Assembly: GCF_048771995.1 (NCBI RefSeq)
Contig: NC_133063.1
Coordinates: 27,422,810-27,486,809 of the forward strand
Direction of reading: 5' to 3'
Origin: Taeniopygia guttata
Taxonomy: Eukaryota; Chordata; Aves; Passeriformes; Estrildidae
Length of the DNA stretch: 64,000 nucleotides
A model generated the notes under the pieces. The model saw only the letters and a program-made list of their open reading frames with translations. It had not been told where the DNA came from and ran no database searches. Positions 41,225 to 52,554 of the stretch are shown piece after piece. Each line of letters begins with the position of its first letter. Position 1 is the stretch's first letter. The translations under genes and the position numbers were made by a program.

Positions 41225-41931
41225 CTTTGGAGCTGTTTATAAAGCCCTCGACACCAGCACAGGACAACAGGTGAAGTGTCAATACCCGCAGCAGTTTCTC
41301 CCTAAGCTCTGCTGTCTAGCAACAGGGCAGTTTGGCACAGCTCGCTGTGTCACGGCACGAGCACTCGCTCCGTGTTCCTTGAGGTCTCGTGCAGGGAGTG
41401 ACTTCTCAAGTTAATGGTCGCCAATGTCTTTTCAGGTGGCCATCAAGATAGTGTCTCTTCAGGAGAAGACGTCCGAGGAGCTGGCTGTCAATGAAATCCT
41501 GGTGATGAGGGACAGCAGGAATCCCAATATTGTCAGCTACTTAGACAGGTTGGGGTGTTCTCATGTCTGTGTAGCTTTAGAGAGTGCAAGCCAGAAGTGA
41601 CAACGCCCTTTGGTCGCCGGCAGAAAACAGAGCCGTTTAGCATTTCCCTACTCATCTGCAGTGCGCAGGAGGAGTTTGCAGCTGGTGTTCAGTAATCTCT
41701 TCTGGCATGTGTAGCTTGGAGAGCAGTTGCAAAAGCCCGGGTCAGGCCCTGGGGTGCCTGAGCTGTGCCCGTTCCTCTCTGTCTCTCTCCATGCCGTGGT
41801 TTCCTCCTTTCAGCTACCTGGTGGATGCGGAGCTCTGGCTGGCGATGGAGTTCATGGATGGCGGCACGTTGTTTGATGTGCTCAGGGCAGTGTACCTGGA
41901 GGAAGGAGAGATAGGCGCCGTCTGTCGGGAG
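41225..41931 (+). pseudogene. PAK-type kinase N-lobe fragment (three exons)
   Basis: Three pieces lie in order with acceptor and donor sites in phase: 41225-41270, 41436-41548 and 41814-41931. They encode the end of the glycine loop (FGAVYKALDTSTGQQ), then [11 protein letters not shown] with the ATP-anchoring Lys, [10 protein letters not shown] with the alpha-C Glu and NPNIVSYLD, then YLVDAELWLAMEFMDGGTLF through EIGAVCRE at the hinge. This matches group I p21-activated kinases, especially the PAK3-like genes known to be multiplied in songbirds. The C-lobe exons (HRD, DFG, APE) and the regulatory N-terminus are absent within several kb, so no active kinase can be made from this locus alone. 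All three exons are free of stops, which points to a recent fragment or to exons cut off from a larger gene. The next feature downstream is an LTR-like segment. Confidence 0.8.
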
Positions 41932-42035
41932 GTGAGGCGTCCCGCTTGTGCTTCCCCTGGCCTGCCCAGGATGCTTCTTGTCAACTGGTGGTTAAGGAGA
42001 GCAGAGATTTCTTGCCCCCGGCTTTCTTTTGGCGC

Positions 42036-42398
42036 TGCTCTCACGACACAGAGGAGAAGAAAGAGCATTAATCTGAAGTGAACTGCCTGCTGGAGTCCCC
42101 GCGCGCCTTAGGCTCTGTTCTTGCACCCCCGTATCCCACTAACCCCAAACCCCCTGTGGGGTTTTCCCCCCGTTCCGTATTTAGGTCGTTCACGCAGCGT
42201 GCTCCGTGCTTTCTCCTCGCTGGCTCCAGCGCGCTCCACCTGCTCGCGCTGCTCTGGCAAACGCAGGCGCGGCACGTCTGGTTCCCTTCGAATTATTGTT
42301 TTCCCCGTTGGATTGCAATAAACGGAATTCACCCCACGGAGAAAGACTCTCTTCATTAAATCGCCGTGGGGTCGCTGACTGCTCTCCGAACTCCGACA
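42036..42398 (+). mobile_element. Probable ERV solo LTR, plus orientation
   Basis: Shows an R-U5-like end: AATAAA at 42317-42322, followed by a GC-rich stem (CCCCACGG / CCGTGGGG) and a terminal CTCCGACA at 42398. A TATTTAG element lies near 42178. GCGC flanks both proposed ends (42032-42035 and 42399-42402), but the same GCGC-TG also occurs at about 42247, so the left border is not secure. Confidence 0.5.
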
Positions 42399-42402
42399 GC
42401 GC

Positions 42403-43330
42403 TGCCCAAAGCCCGGTGAGGGTTCAGCGGGAAGTGCTGGAAGTCTGCCCGTGCCCTTTCTCCCCAGAGCTAGCCGGGGCAAGGGAAAGGCAGAGGGGAG
42501 AAGAGCACATCGGCAGTGCTGTAGATAGGAAATGTAATGTTTTGAGGTTTTCTTAGCTTAGCTGTCTTTAGTTAGGACTAGAGAGCATAGAAAGCTTCAT
42601 TCATGAAGCATTGTTTAGATAAGAGTAGAGTAGTGTTGATGTAGGGAAGCTCAGAATTCTCCTGTAAGGAGAAATGAATGAATTGTCATCAGAAGAATTG
42701 AGCTATCAAAGAAGAATGTGGGATTCAGCAGATCTGGAGCAGGCATGTCCCACGAGTTGTCTGCCTGAACTGGCCACCCGGAGGACAGAATGAGGAAGAT
42801 GAAGATGGTGAAGTAACCAGGAGATGCTCTGTTCCGGCTCTTGCTTTCAGCACGACTGGCAATAAAACCTCTAAAGCCTCCAGAGCTCTGGAATGTTCCC
42901 TTGCGTGTCACGCTGTGCCTAAGCTGGTCAGTGCCTTCCAAGCTGTGCGCTGCGGACGGGCTCTCCCGTTCATGGCTTTGCGCTGCTTCCGAGCGGCCCA
43001 AGGCTCTCCCCCTTCACAGAGAGGCCCTGGCCTGCCCCACACACCTTCCCCGACAGCTGCCCCACACCCCCCACCTGCCTTGCGGAGATGTTGTCCCCCA
43101 TGCCTTTGTGTCCCTCCGTGCCAGCTGCCCCTCATGCCGGGCCAGGATGAGGGACCTGGCCTGGCTGTCCCCCGTTCCTGACGGTCACTTGGTACTGAGG
43201 AGTAAAGGAGGGTCGAAAGGGCGCGTCTTCCTTACGCTTCCCTCTCTTAAACCTCTGGGGCACCAAAGCGCCCCGCTCAAGGGGGCCTGAGGGCCTACGC
43301 TCGGCTTTCCGTGCTACCCTGTCATTCTTC
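42403..43330. other. GC-rich sequence of unknown origin
   Basis: More GC-rich than its surroundings, with several overlapping ORFs but no family resemblance. A pyrimidine-rich, CCCCACACC-type patch lies near 43030-43090. Could be old LTR or CpG-rich flank of the kinase copy; I cannot tell. Confidence 0.4.
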
Positions 43331-46300
43331 CTTCTCTAAAGCCCTACAATTGGCTGGTTGATGTGAGCAGACTTGGAAATGGGGAAAATGAGATGCTTTC
43401 AAATGGAGGCAATCCTTCTGGGTAACTACTGCAGTGTTTCAGCAACAGAATTTGAAGACAGTGCTGGGCCTTGCATCAATTGCATTGATTTTGAAATGCC
43501 ACCCTCAGCTTCCGAAGTGTGAGGAGCCCGGGGTAAAGCTCCTTGAAAGACTGGACTGTGCTGTCCACCAGCAGAGGACTTGTGGGTGCTGAGTCACCAG
43601 GAAACCAAGCTAAGTCTGGGATCCTTGTTCTACAGGTGAACTGAGTTTATTTCCAGAGGAGTTGCGTGCACTTTTCCGCCATCTCACGCAGTAATTTCTT
43701 TCTACTTTTAAGCTGGCTCCTGGGTTCAGTCTCAAGAGTTTTTCTTTATATGTAAGATAATTGATTTTATATATAATAGGATTGCTTTTTATTTACAATT
43801 AGAAAGGTAAATAGTGAAATTTTGTGATCACTTAATTTGTTTTTGATGTTTATTTGTATATTCTAACTAATTCTTCTTCACATCAGTATTGCAATATAAA
43901 GGAGTAACAGAATTTTTTTTAAGCCCTCACTCCCTCCTTCCCTCTTAAAAATATATTGACTTGATAGAACAGAACAATTTTGTTTAAGGATAGTGCATGC
44001 AAGCCTCAATTAGTTTTGTCAAGCTAGATAATGAAAAAACACTTATAAACAGCAGAAGACTACTGAGAATTGCAACTCTGGAGCCTTCAGATCCTGCATC
44101 ACTCAGTCCTGGTATCTGTAGTAAACATACTACAGGTATTATGCACATATTAACATGGATTGCTAAAGAGGATCAGGCATCTGTTTGCTCCTCCATTCTG
44201 TAAATGATCCAATCACATTTTTGGTTGAGATGATGGCAAAATACATGTGGAGCCAGTGGTTGAAATCTCATCTTTATTTTAAAATCCAGGAAGGAAATAC
44301 AGGGAATCCCAGGAATACTGTGGTTTCAGTATCTGCGGCTGCTCATACAGTTTTCATCTTTCAGTGATATTTTTTGTGGAGTTGTTGATGACTGACATTC
44401 TGAATATATCTTATTAAGATAAAATATCTTGGATGTGGTTAATAGGACAGGGCAGTTGTTGATCCGGAGGCTTAAAGGGCTTCTAGGAAGGAACTCAACT
44501 ATGTGCCTGTTAATGTAGGTAAAGAAGAGTTATCATAGTTCAGGAAATGTGCATACATCTCAGCTAATTTTGTTGCTATTTAGTTTAGTATTAGTCTAGT
44601 GATCAGGAAACAAATTTGACCTTTTCTATTCTTTAATGCAAAATACTGTGTGTCAGAAGGAAGGGGTTTTTTATCTTGAAGGGGAGGCATAGATCTTTCT
44701 TGCCATCTCTCAAGTGTAATGAGATACAAATTGCAAACATTGTATGAATGAAAGGTGGTAGCAGAGAGTGTTGGAAAATAGTATTAAAAATAATAATGTT
44801 TTTTAGCCTTTATCCTGAAACTGGGGAATGTCTCACTCAGGCTTTCCAAATATGTGACTTGTACTCTTTTTAACCTTTCTCCTTGCCATGCCTTGGCACT
44901 AAGAGGCTGATCTCAAAAGACTAGGATATAAATGAGATTCTTTTCAATGTATTTGATACAAGGAAATACAGAACAACGAACTCTGCCACCTCATTTAATA
45001 TAGCTCAGAAATTGAAGTGCACACATCTGTGAGGTCTGTTTATAGATTCAACTAACAACACCTGCATTTTCATGTCATTTAGGTTTAGTTTATTCAGCAA
45101 ACATAACATTTAAATGTGCATTTTCCATTGAAAAGGTTAAATACAAATTCACTTCAATTAAAGTAGGTAGCTTTTCCTCTTTGTATAACAGACTAAATAT
45201 ACATTCACTCTTTGAATAATCTTTTTTTGTGTGTGTGTACAAAAAACAAGGTTTTTCAAATGTAGTAGGCATGTAGTCATGGCTATGTATTTTTCTGGGT
45301 CAGATGTGATGGCTCATAGGAATGTTACTAAGACAAAATAAGAAATAGGTCTGTATCATTCCATGCTGGCTATACATCTCTGCTTCTACTGGAGAGAAAT
45401 AGAATTCAGTTATGCTAAACAAAAGCATTCATACAGAAATCTTTCTCCAAGGAACTGTAGTCAGCTGGGCAACAGTTTCCATAACAACAACACCTCAAGA
45501 CTATATCTGGGCCTTTTTCTTCTAAGTTATTTGGTGGATCTCCTAAAGTGAGTGAATTAAGGTATCAGGTGAAAGGTGGTACCATTCTATTAGATACCTT
45601 TTCATTAATGAAACGAAACCAGTTCAGCAGCCTAAGTCTAAAGTAAAACATATTTTGATTCATTATAGCTTATGCATTTTACATTTTTTGCTGGAAAACT
45701 TTATATAAACTAGCTGTCATATTTATTCAGTTGACTTCAAAGGTGTGTTATGTAATGATGTTCTTATTTTTAGATACATTCATGTATCGGAAGTACAATA
45801 ATTCGAAATTGTCAGACTTCTACAATTTTTGAAGTATTTTCTGTGAAAAACTAAGATTCAAGACCATTCTTAGAACACAATCAGGAAGAGACTAGACTTT
45901 TACATCAGGTGTGTGTAGGACTTCCCCCTACTTGTCTTCACAAACCCAGTTCCATTAATACTCACATGGATGCAAAGTAAATTAATCTACTTGTGAGACT
46001 ATGTCCTAACCTGTCTTTTATTTTGAAGTCATGCAAATTACTGTGCTTGGGTTTGCTTATGTTTATCTGAGTATTAAAGCTGTCACATAGATTAGTAATA
46101 TAGTAAATATGAAGGATATTAGTGAACTTGCAGTCCGTGCAAAAGCCTTCCAAAGTGACAGATTCTGTGTAGCACTGAACTGTGTAATGAATATAAAACA
46201 TAGCCACTGCTACTGAATGTGACAAGCTTTCCACACATTAAAAATCAATGCTGTAAATGTCTGCTTAAAATACTGAACAGTACCTAAAGCCACTCCTTAG

Positions 46301-47975
46301 CAACACTGTCATTCTTTATAGAAGACAAGCATTTAAACCAACTAATTCTGTAATTATTTTATTCTTACTTAGACTTACTGAATTGACATACTTACTGTTA
46401 TTTTATTCAATTAATACACTGGTTATCCATGGCTAAACTTCTTATGAAACCTCTTCCTGTTCCCAAGTGTTAGGAAAATGTGGTAGGAATATGTGAGTGG
46501 TGGTAAAGTGTAGTGGAGGAGCCATTTAATTTTGTTTCATTTAATTGAGATTATGTCACAGTTGTTTTGACTTCATTTCTCATGAGGGGCTGACAAAGCC
46601 CCATTTCAGATTTAATTATCTGACTCATAGAAAGAACACTTAACACTCATTGCAGAAAGGAGAGGTTAGAAGTTTCTCAAGTCCAGGACAAAGAGAAATA
46701 GCAGATGGATTTCTAATGTGTAGTATTTCCTGCATTCCTTTTGTGTTAAATTGCAGCAATACAATGCCATTTCTAAGTGGGAGAAAAAAAAAAAAAAAAG
46801 AAAAGCAAACAAAAAAGAAAACAGGTAGCTGTGTACTATTAGAACTTAACCTCATTTTCCCACCCTTTTAGTAGTGGGCTTAGCCATGTTATGAGATAGT
46901 GGTTTTGGAGTAACTCCTCAGTGCTTACTTTGGGTATCAGTCACTCCAGGCTTCCATGTCACAGGGAAGACACTAAACGATATTTTAATGTATCCTGAAG
47001 AAAAAAAAAGATTACAAATGCAACGGTTTTCATGATAAAAAGCACTAGCACTTCACATATTTTGGTTTAACATCCTGAGTTTGGCTGTAGCTGCAGGAAA
47101 ATTATTGACTAGGAAGGCAGGAAGGACTTAAGATGATCAGCATGGGAGCGGGTCCCGGAGCCTGGCCAGGGACAGCAGGCAGCGTGGTGACATTATCCTT
47201 ATCCCGGTGCTTCGGGGACGGAACCCTCCTGGGACTACAGGGATCCATGGACGGATTCCGTCTCTGTGGCTGTGTCAAGAAAACACTGTGGCAGAAACAC
47301 ACTCATGCTGTCTAGAGTACTATCTTTGCATTTTGGAGATAGAATGATGTTTGAATCCTAGTCCTAAAACCAAAACACCATAAACACATGCAGTAGTTTG
47401 CATGCTGCCCAGACCCTGTCCTGTATAGAAAAAAATGACTCAACCTTTCCCTGCACCAAATAGCTTTGCTTGTAGACTTGTTGCTAATGGATAAAGCAGT
47501 GATGAAGATGGTATTTGAAGCCCTCAAGTGTTCAGGAACTGCATGTTTGTACGGGAATACTTAGTTAAAAGCAATGAATCCCATGAGCGGACCTGAGTCT
47601 GCCCTCTGCCCCCTTCCCTGATGGTCTTCACCTAAAGTAACAATGGAATTCTGTGTGTATTATTGCACTGAGTCATGAGAAAGGATAAGCGCAATGTATA
47701 ATAAAAAGTTGCATGTGGTTGTGGAGGGCTGGCACAGAAACAGTAAGCTCACAGCAGCCACTCTAGTGTGAAAAGGCAATAAAAGAGCAACAAATGGCAA
47801 AGAGGTAGGTAATGTAATGTATTTTAGGGGCTGTTGTGGTACTGCTGCATGGTCTAGGAACATTCCAGTGGAAAATTTATTTTGTAGCACTGCAGGAAGT
47901 AATAAAATAAACTTTTCTTGAGTACAGAAATTTTTATTTTGAGCTCACAGGCTGACAGTTGGCTGCTCAGTGGTG
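43331..47975. other. AT-rich intergenic sequence
   Basis: No gene or identifiable transposon. An A run (46784-46799) and a short TG tract near 45230 are the only simple repeats noted. A GC-rich 150-bp patch near 47150 has no recognisable identity. Confidence 0.55.
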
Positions 47976-48700
47976 AAGAATCACAGGTTGGTTGAACTTG
48001 GACGAGACCTCTGTAAGCCATCTGGTCCAACCCCCTGTTCAGTCAGGGCCACTAAGAGCTAGGTGCCCAGGACCATGTCTAGATGACTTCTGAATATTGA
48101 CTCCAGAGCCTCCCTGGGTACCCTGTGTCAATGCTGAGTCACCCTCACAGTGATAAAGGGGTTTCCAGCTATTTGTAGGGAATTGTCTGTGTTTTAGTGT
48201 GTGCCCATCATCTCTGGCCCTGTTACTGGGCTTGTCTAGAAGAAGTCTGGCTCTCTTCTCTGTGTGCACTCCTTCAGGAGTGCACTCCCTTCACCTTAAC
48301 ACGATCCCCCTGAGCCTTCTTGAAGCTCCAGGCTGAACAGCCCTGGATCTCTCAGACTCTCTTCAAAGGAGCAGTGCTCTGATCCCTTCATGATCTCTGC
48401 AGCCCTTGCTCAACTCTCTTCAGCATGTCCACATCTCTTGTGTCTGGGGAGCCCAGAATTGGATCAACACCTGGGTCATCACCATCACCAGAGCTCAGTT
48501 AAGGGACAGGATCATTTCTGTCCCCTGCCAGCAGCACTGCTCTTCACAGGATGTGAAGGATTCAGCCCAGGATGCTCTTGGTGGGTTTTTTTGCCACAAG
48601 GGCAGACTACTGGCCCATGGTCAGTTTGGTGTCTGAGGGACCCCCAGGTGCTTTCAGTGAAGTGCTGCTTCCCAGGTGGGCAGCTTCCAGAATGTGCTGG
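47976..48700 (-). mobile_element. CR1 LINE 3' part, minus orientation (left of nested LTR)
   Basis: On the plus strand it starts with a decayed octamer (GAATCACAG) and TCTGGTCCAACCCCCTG, and runs through typical CR1 tail text (CTCCAGGCTGAACAGCCC near 48327, CAGAATTGGATCAACACC near 48453). The frame is heavily decayed. It stops exactly where the LTR begins and resumes at 49389. Confidence 0.85.
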
Positions 48701-49388
48701 TGCTAGTGAAATGAACAGGGTCTATGCCTTTATTAATGTTCAGCTCTTTATTAAAAAGTCAGCTCGGCAGGGGGCTTGACAAGGAGCTCGCCCCCACTGT
48801 TGTAGCTTCTCCGGTAGCCGAAGGGTGAGAAGGCGTGCAGAGTCTGTCCCTGCAGTCTCCGTGGCACACTGGTAGCTGGAGGTGAAGAGGTGTGCAGTCT
48901 GTATCTGAAGTCCCAGCAGACCGTCCTCTCTCCTTTCCTCCTGGTACACTGGTAGCCAAAGGGTAAGGGGATGTGCAGAGCCTGCTGCTAAAATCCAGCA
49001 GCAGCTATCCCTCTCCTTCCCTCCTGGTAATGCCAGGAAGTGTGTGTTTCTTTGTTCCTGCTTCCCACAGCCAAGTCCAGTCTGGTCCTCTGCAGGTTAT
49101 GGTGACAGGTCGGACACAGACTAGGGATGAGGTTCCCTTTTCTTCAACCAGCACATCCATCCAGCCCCCTCCACTGTGCCCAGCCTTCCATTTAGGGGTG
49201 TTTTTATCCCCAAAACCCCCTCCCATGATTCCACTGGTCTCCCTATTTTGCATCCCAGTCCTAGAATGGTAGTGGTGGTGGGGGGGGGGGGGTGTAGGTG
49301 ATTCCCAGGAGCAATTAGCTAATTAACATTTCAATGTCAGTACTTAGTTTGAGCCAAGTGTCCCAGCCAGGCTGTTTTGTTCATAACA
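48701..49388 (-). mobile_element. ERV solo LTR inserted in a CR1
   Basis: Read on the minus strand it begins TGTTATGAACAAAACAGCC and ends TTTCACTAGCA, a TG..CA element of 688 bp. AATAAA occurs on the minus strand near 48732-48727 and again near 48754-48749 (TTTATT on plus), close to the 3' end as expected for R/U5. CTGG is found directly outside both ends (48697-48700 and 49389-49392), a 4-bp target duplication. CR1 text resumes beyond it (GTTGAACCTCATGAGGTT at 49427). Contains a 13-G run at 49280-49292. Confidence 0.75.
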
Positions 49389-49450
49389 CTGGAGGCTTTT
49401 CACTCTCGAAGGACTGTGCACTTCTGGTTGAACCTCATGAGGTTTCTGTC
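49389..49450 (-). mobile_element. CR1 LINE, continuation right of nested LTR
   Basis: TGCACTTCTGGTTGAACC then TCATGAGG is the well-conserved CR1 segment that lies next, in a typical element, to the part ending at 48700. It shows that the two pieces are one CR1 split by the LTR. Confidence 0.7.
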
Positions 49451-50097
49451 AGCCTATTGCTCTGGCATTCTTTGTGAAGAATGTATATATTTTTCCAGAA
49501 AAGGTGATAAATTTTTTTAAATAATTTTAGAAGTAAGCGCTGCAGCATTTTCCATAAAAATTCCACCAGATTTTGTATCACTGTGTCAAAAGAGAACTGT
49601 AAGGGCTTTTTTTTTCTTCCTTGCAGACTTGAATCATCACTTATCAAGCTCACCTTTCTCAGCCTATTATCATTATGTAATATAAGGAAATTACATTTAA
49701 GACTTCTAAAAGTCCACACTAATGGAATGAGGACTTAATGTGTTATTTCTGGTACCATAATGAGCATTTATCTCTGTGTGTGACACAGAACTCTGAACTG
49801 GACCTCTAAAATAATAATTTGTATAATGATGAACTGGAACAGCCTCTTCAATCTGATGTTTGAAGAACTTAATTTTTAGGACTTTCCCCTGGTCAACACA
49901 GGCATTTAATCCCTGATCTAAAGCCATGCTGATGGAAGGAGCCTGATAGGGATGAAAATGCATATGGCTCGAAAATATGTATAACATTATATGATGCAAA
50001 TATGGTTAAAATGTAATTTGTCTTTCAAATAAAAAGCTTTATCTCTATATGGAGAAGTTGAGAGGAGGGACTGTTGAAAAACTATTTAAATAGTAAA
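49451..50097. other. AT-rich intergenic sequence
   Basis: No gene or recognisable repeat. Confidence 0.5.
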
Positions 50098-50778
50098 TGA
50101 GATAATGAATGCTGAAGATGATAATGCTTGTTATGTGTAGTAGATATAATTCGCACCATTTCTAATATGATATATGTGTTATGGGTAATAAACATAATTT
50201 GCGCCATTCCTTGTATGGAATATATAATGTTAAATACTTGTTAGATTATACCTCGTTTGTACTAGCCTCCTCCCCCCACCCCCTTCTCCCCTCCGAAACC
50301 GGGTGTATGTTGGAAACTAATTTACAAGAAAGAAGATACAGCTCGCCAGGAGATGGGCCATGTCTGGGAAGCTTCGGGAGACCCCAGGCGCTGATCATCA
50401 CGTGAATGACCCGAGATGGATATCTTGGAGATCCCCGGACAGATACATGTGAATACAGCGTTCCCGTAAATTTCATCACAGGATTCAACAACTCCAGACA
50501 CTGAATTATTAACATATGGACTCTGAATAGAAGAAAGGACTAATTGCAAAAATCTTGGCCTCATGCGGAATTTTCCCTATAAAACTTGCTTGTGCCAGGA
50601 TGGAGGTGTGTGGGCATAGAGGAAAACCTCTCCTGAGGCTGACTCCTTGTTGCACACCCAGGGCTGACCCCGGGCTTGGCACTGTTTTTTTTTCTTTCCT
50701 GTGGCTGGCTAGATAGAATTTGACCGCAAATAAAACTGTTTTGTTTTTTAATTCAGCTGAATAAATTTTCATTTATAA
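50098..50778 (+). mobile_element. ERV solo LTR, plus orientation, with tandem U3 repeat
   Basis: Has TATA box CCTATAAAAC at about 50578 and poly(A) signal AATAAA near 50731, in the right order and spacing for U3-R-U5, and ends CATTTATAACA. The 5' part holds a 48-bp unit repeated in tandem (from 50130 and 50178). TAAA lies just outside both proposed ends, which may be a target duplication, but the 5' border is uncertain by tens of bases. Confidence 0.65.
50130..50225 (+). repeat. 48-bp tandem duplication in LTR U3
   Basis: Two diverged copies, each starting GTTATGGGTA or GTTATGTGTA and holding a TAATTYGCRCCATT core, with a decayed third start near 50226. Confidence 0.7.
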
Positions 50779-50964
50779 CATAAAGGAACTAAAGAATCCC
50801 AGCAGAACACAAAAAATGTCCCATGAGGAATGATTGACTTCAACTTCCTCAATTCCTTTTTGGTTGCAGTGCTGTCACCTCAGTAGCACAGCCATCGTGG
50901 CAGTGAGTCAGAGAGGTGGCAGCTCTGTGGCCTGCACGGTGCTGCTGGCAGAGCCGGCTGCTGC

Positions 50965-52093
50965 CTACTCAAGGCTCAGGCAGGCACAGGAGCTGCCTTG
51001 CTGCACGGCCAGAACCATCTCGATGCTGCAGCGCAGGCCAGAGGCGCCGCTCAGCCGGAACCTGCAGGACTTGCCGCAGGGCAGCGCCGTCAGCTGGAAA
51101 TGGCGCGAGTGCGGCAGGAGCAGCCAGGCCGACGCCACCAACATTTGCACCCAGTGGGTGACTTTCTCTGGGTCCAAGTAGGAGCCCGTGCAGAGGGTGT
51201 CCATCAGGTACCACTCCTGGTCTCTGGGCAGCTGGCCACCAGAGGCGTGGAGAAAGCACGTGTGCCCCAGCAGCTGCTCCCCGGAGCACAGGCACTCCAG
51301 CCCCACGCGGATGCACTCGCCTGGCGGCCATTTCCTGCTCTCCGTGCTGAAGGAGTGGCCGGGCGGTGGCTGCAGGATGACCGGCGTGCGGTAGGTGATG
51401 CTGCTCTCCTGGACGCTGCAGGTGGGGCTGGTGTCCATCCCGGCGGCTGGATGCAGCTCCGGCATGAAGCTCCTCCGGGACAGCACTTGGCAGACGCCGA
51501 GGAGCTCTTCCACCAGCTCCTGCAGCACCTTTGTGCTGGGCAGGCCCTGCTGCAGAATCACAGAACAGCTGAGCTTGGGAGTGACCTTTACAGACTGTCC
51601 AGTGTCACCCCACAGCAATGAGCAGGGACATTCTCACCTAGATCCGGCTGCTGACAGCCCACTCCAGCCTTATCCTGGATGTGCCCATTGGTGATGGGCT
51701 GGGCACAGCCAAAATGCTGCCACCCCTGCCTGTACCCTTGACCTTCTCATGCTCACTGACCTTCTCCTTCCTGCTGGATCCCTCCTGCCTCCTCCTGATG
51801 GCAGAGCCACGCTTTCTTGTTCTGACCAGCCAGCAGCCCATAGCAAGAACCTGAACCAGGACTGCTGCACTGACCCAAAGAAGCCACTGCTTTTCCAGCG
51901 CAGAGCAGAGCAGGGCTTCCATGGTGCCAGTGCTCCCCTCAATCTCCTGCAGGAGCTGAATCATCTCTTGGTGTAAATATTCCTCATGCTCCAGCAGCTG
52001 TTTAACTTCATCCTTTTCAATTTTTAGATTCACCTTCATCTCAGCACAGGTGGCTAACAGGGCCAGGATGAAGGCCACAGTTAAATACATGGC
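50965..52093 (-). pseudogene. ITPRIPL1-like gene copy, broken and C-terminally truncated
   Basis: A CCACCAG acceptor precedes GCC and the ATG at 52090-52088. The N-terminal part encodes a hydrophobic start (MYLTVAFILALLATCAEM), a helix EEYLHQEMIQLLQEIE, a transmembrane segment WLLWVSAAVLVQVLAMGCWL and a basic stretch RTRKRG, then hits TAG at 51640-51638. A second frame (about 51600-50968) holds the family's globular core: VLQELVEELLGVCQVLSRRSF, ILQPPPGHSF, TLCTGSYLDPEK, WLLLPHSRHFQLTALP. It ends at TAG, where intact relatives run on for roughly 150 residues more. This is inositol 1,4,5-trisphosphate receptor-interacting protein-like 1 type, a family frequent in songbird genomes; its fold is related to Mab-21 nucleotidyltransferase-like proteins. 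A possible intron (donor at 51760, acceptor at 51550) would skip the first stop in frame. Best read as a decaying copy. Confidence 0.8.
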
Positions 52094-52554
52094 CTGGTGG
52101 AAGAAAGAGGGCTCAGCATGTCTGGCTGGGAGGGAGCAATGGGCTGGCGACACCTGCAATGTCCCCAAAGCCTCTCTGGGCACCTGCCACGCTGAGAGCT
52201 CCAAGCACCTCTTCCCCCAGCCCAGAGGACAGTGCCCTGCCATAAGAGTCCCAGCTCTCACTCTGGCTTTAAACCCCCAGGGCACCTTTCCCAGCTCCCA
52301 TCCAGCCCAGCATTCCCCCTGCATTGTGCACTCACTGGCTGCTAGAATCCAACTGCCCTGTGCTGCCCCTGGACACAGGTGCCAGTATCACCTATCCTCT
52401 GTGATGTCACAGCCAGCAGAACAATGTCATTCAGCTGCCAAGTGCCCCTGCTCACAGCTCCCACTGTGACACATGCCCTGGCATGTCACAGCCCCCAGAG
52501 CCACCTCCCGGCCAACAAGTCTTGGTGCCCACTGCCAGCCTCAGCGGCTCCTGG
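52094..52554. other. Sequence upstream of the ITPRIPL1-like copy
   Basis: GC-balanced sequence with CA- and CC-rich patches. It probably includes the intron and 5' region of the ITPRIPL1-like copy; no separate exon identified. Confidence 0.4.

Noticed and set aside
42036..43290. Possible continuation of the PAK kinase (HRD/DFG exons)
   Set aside because: Looked for the catalytic-loop and DFG words in all plus frames to about 44 kb and found none.
51000..51621. A 207-codon plus-strand frame opposite the ITPRIPL1-like core
   Set aside because: Antisense shadow of the minus-strand reading frame, which has clear family motifs.
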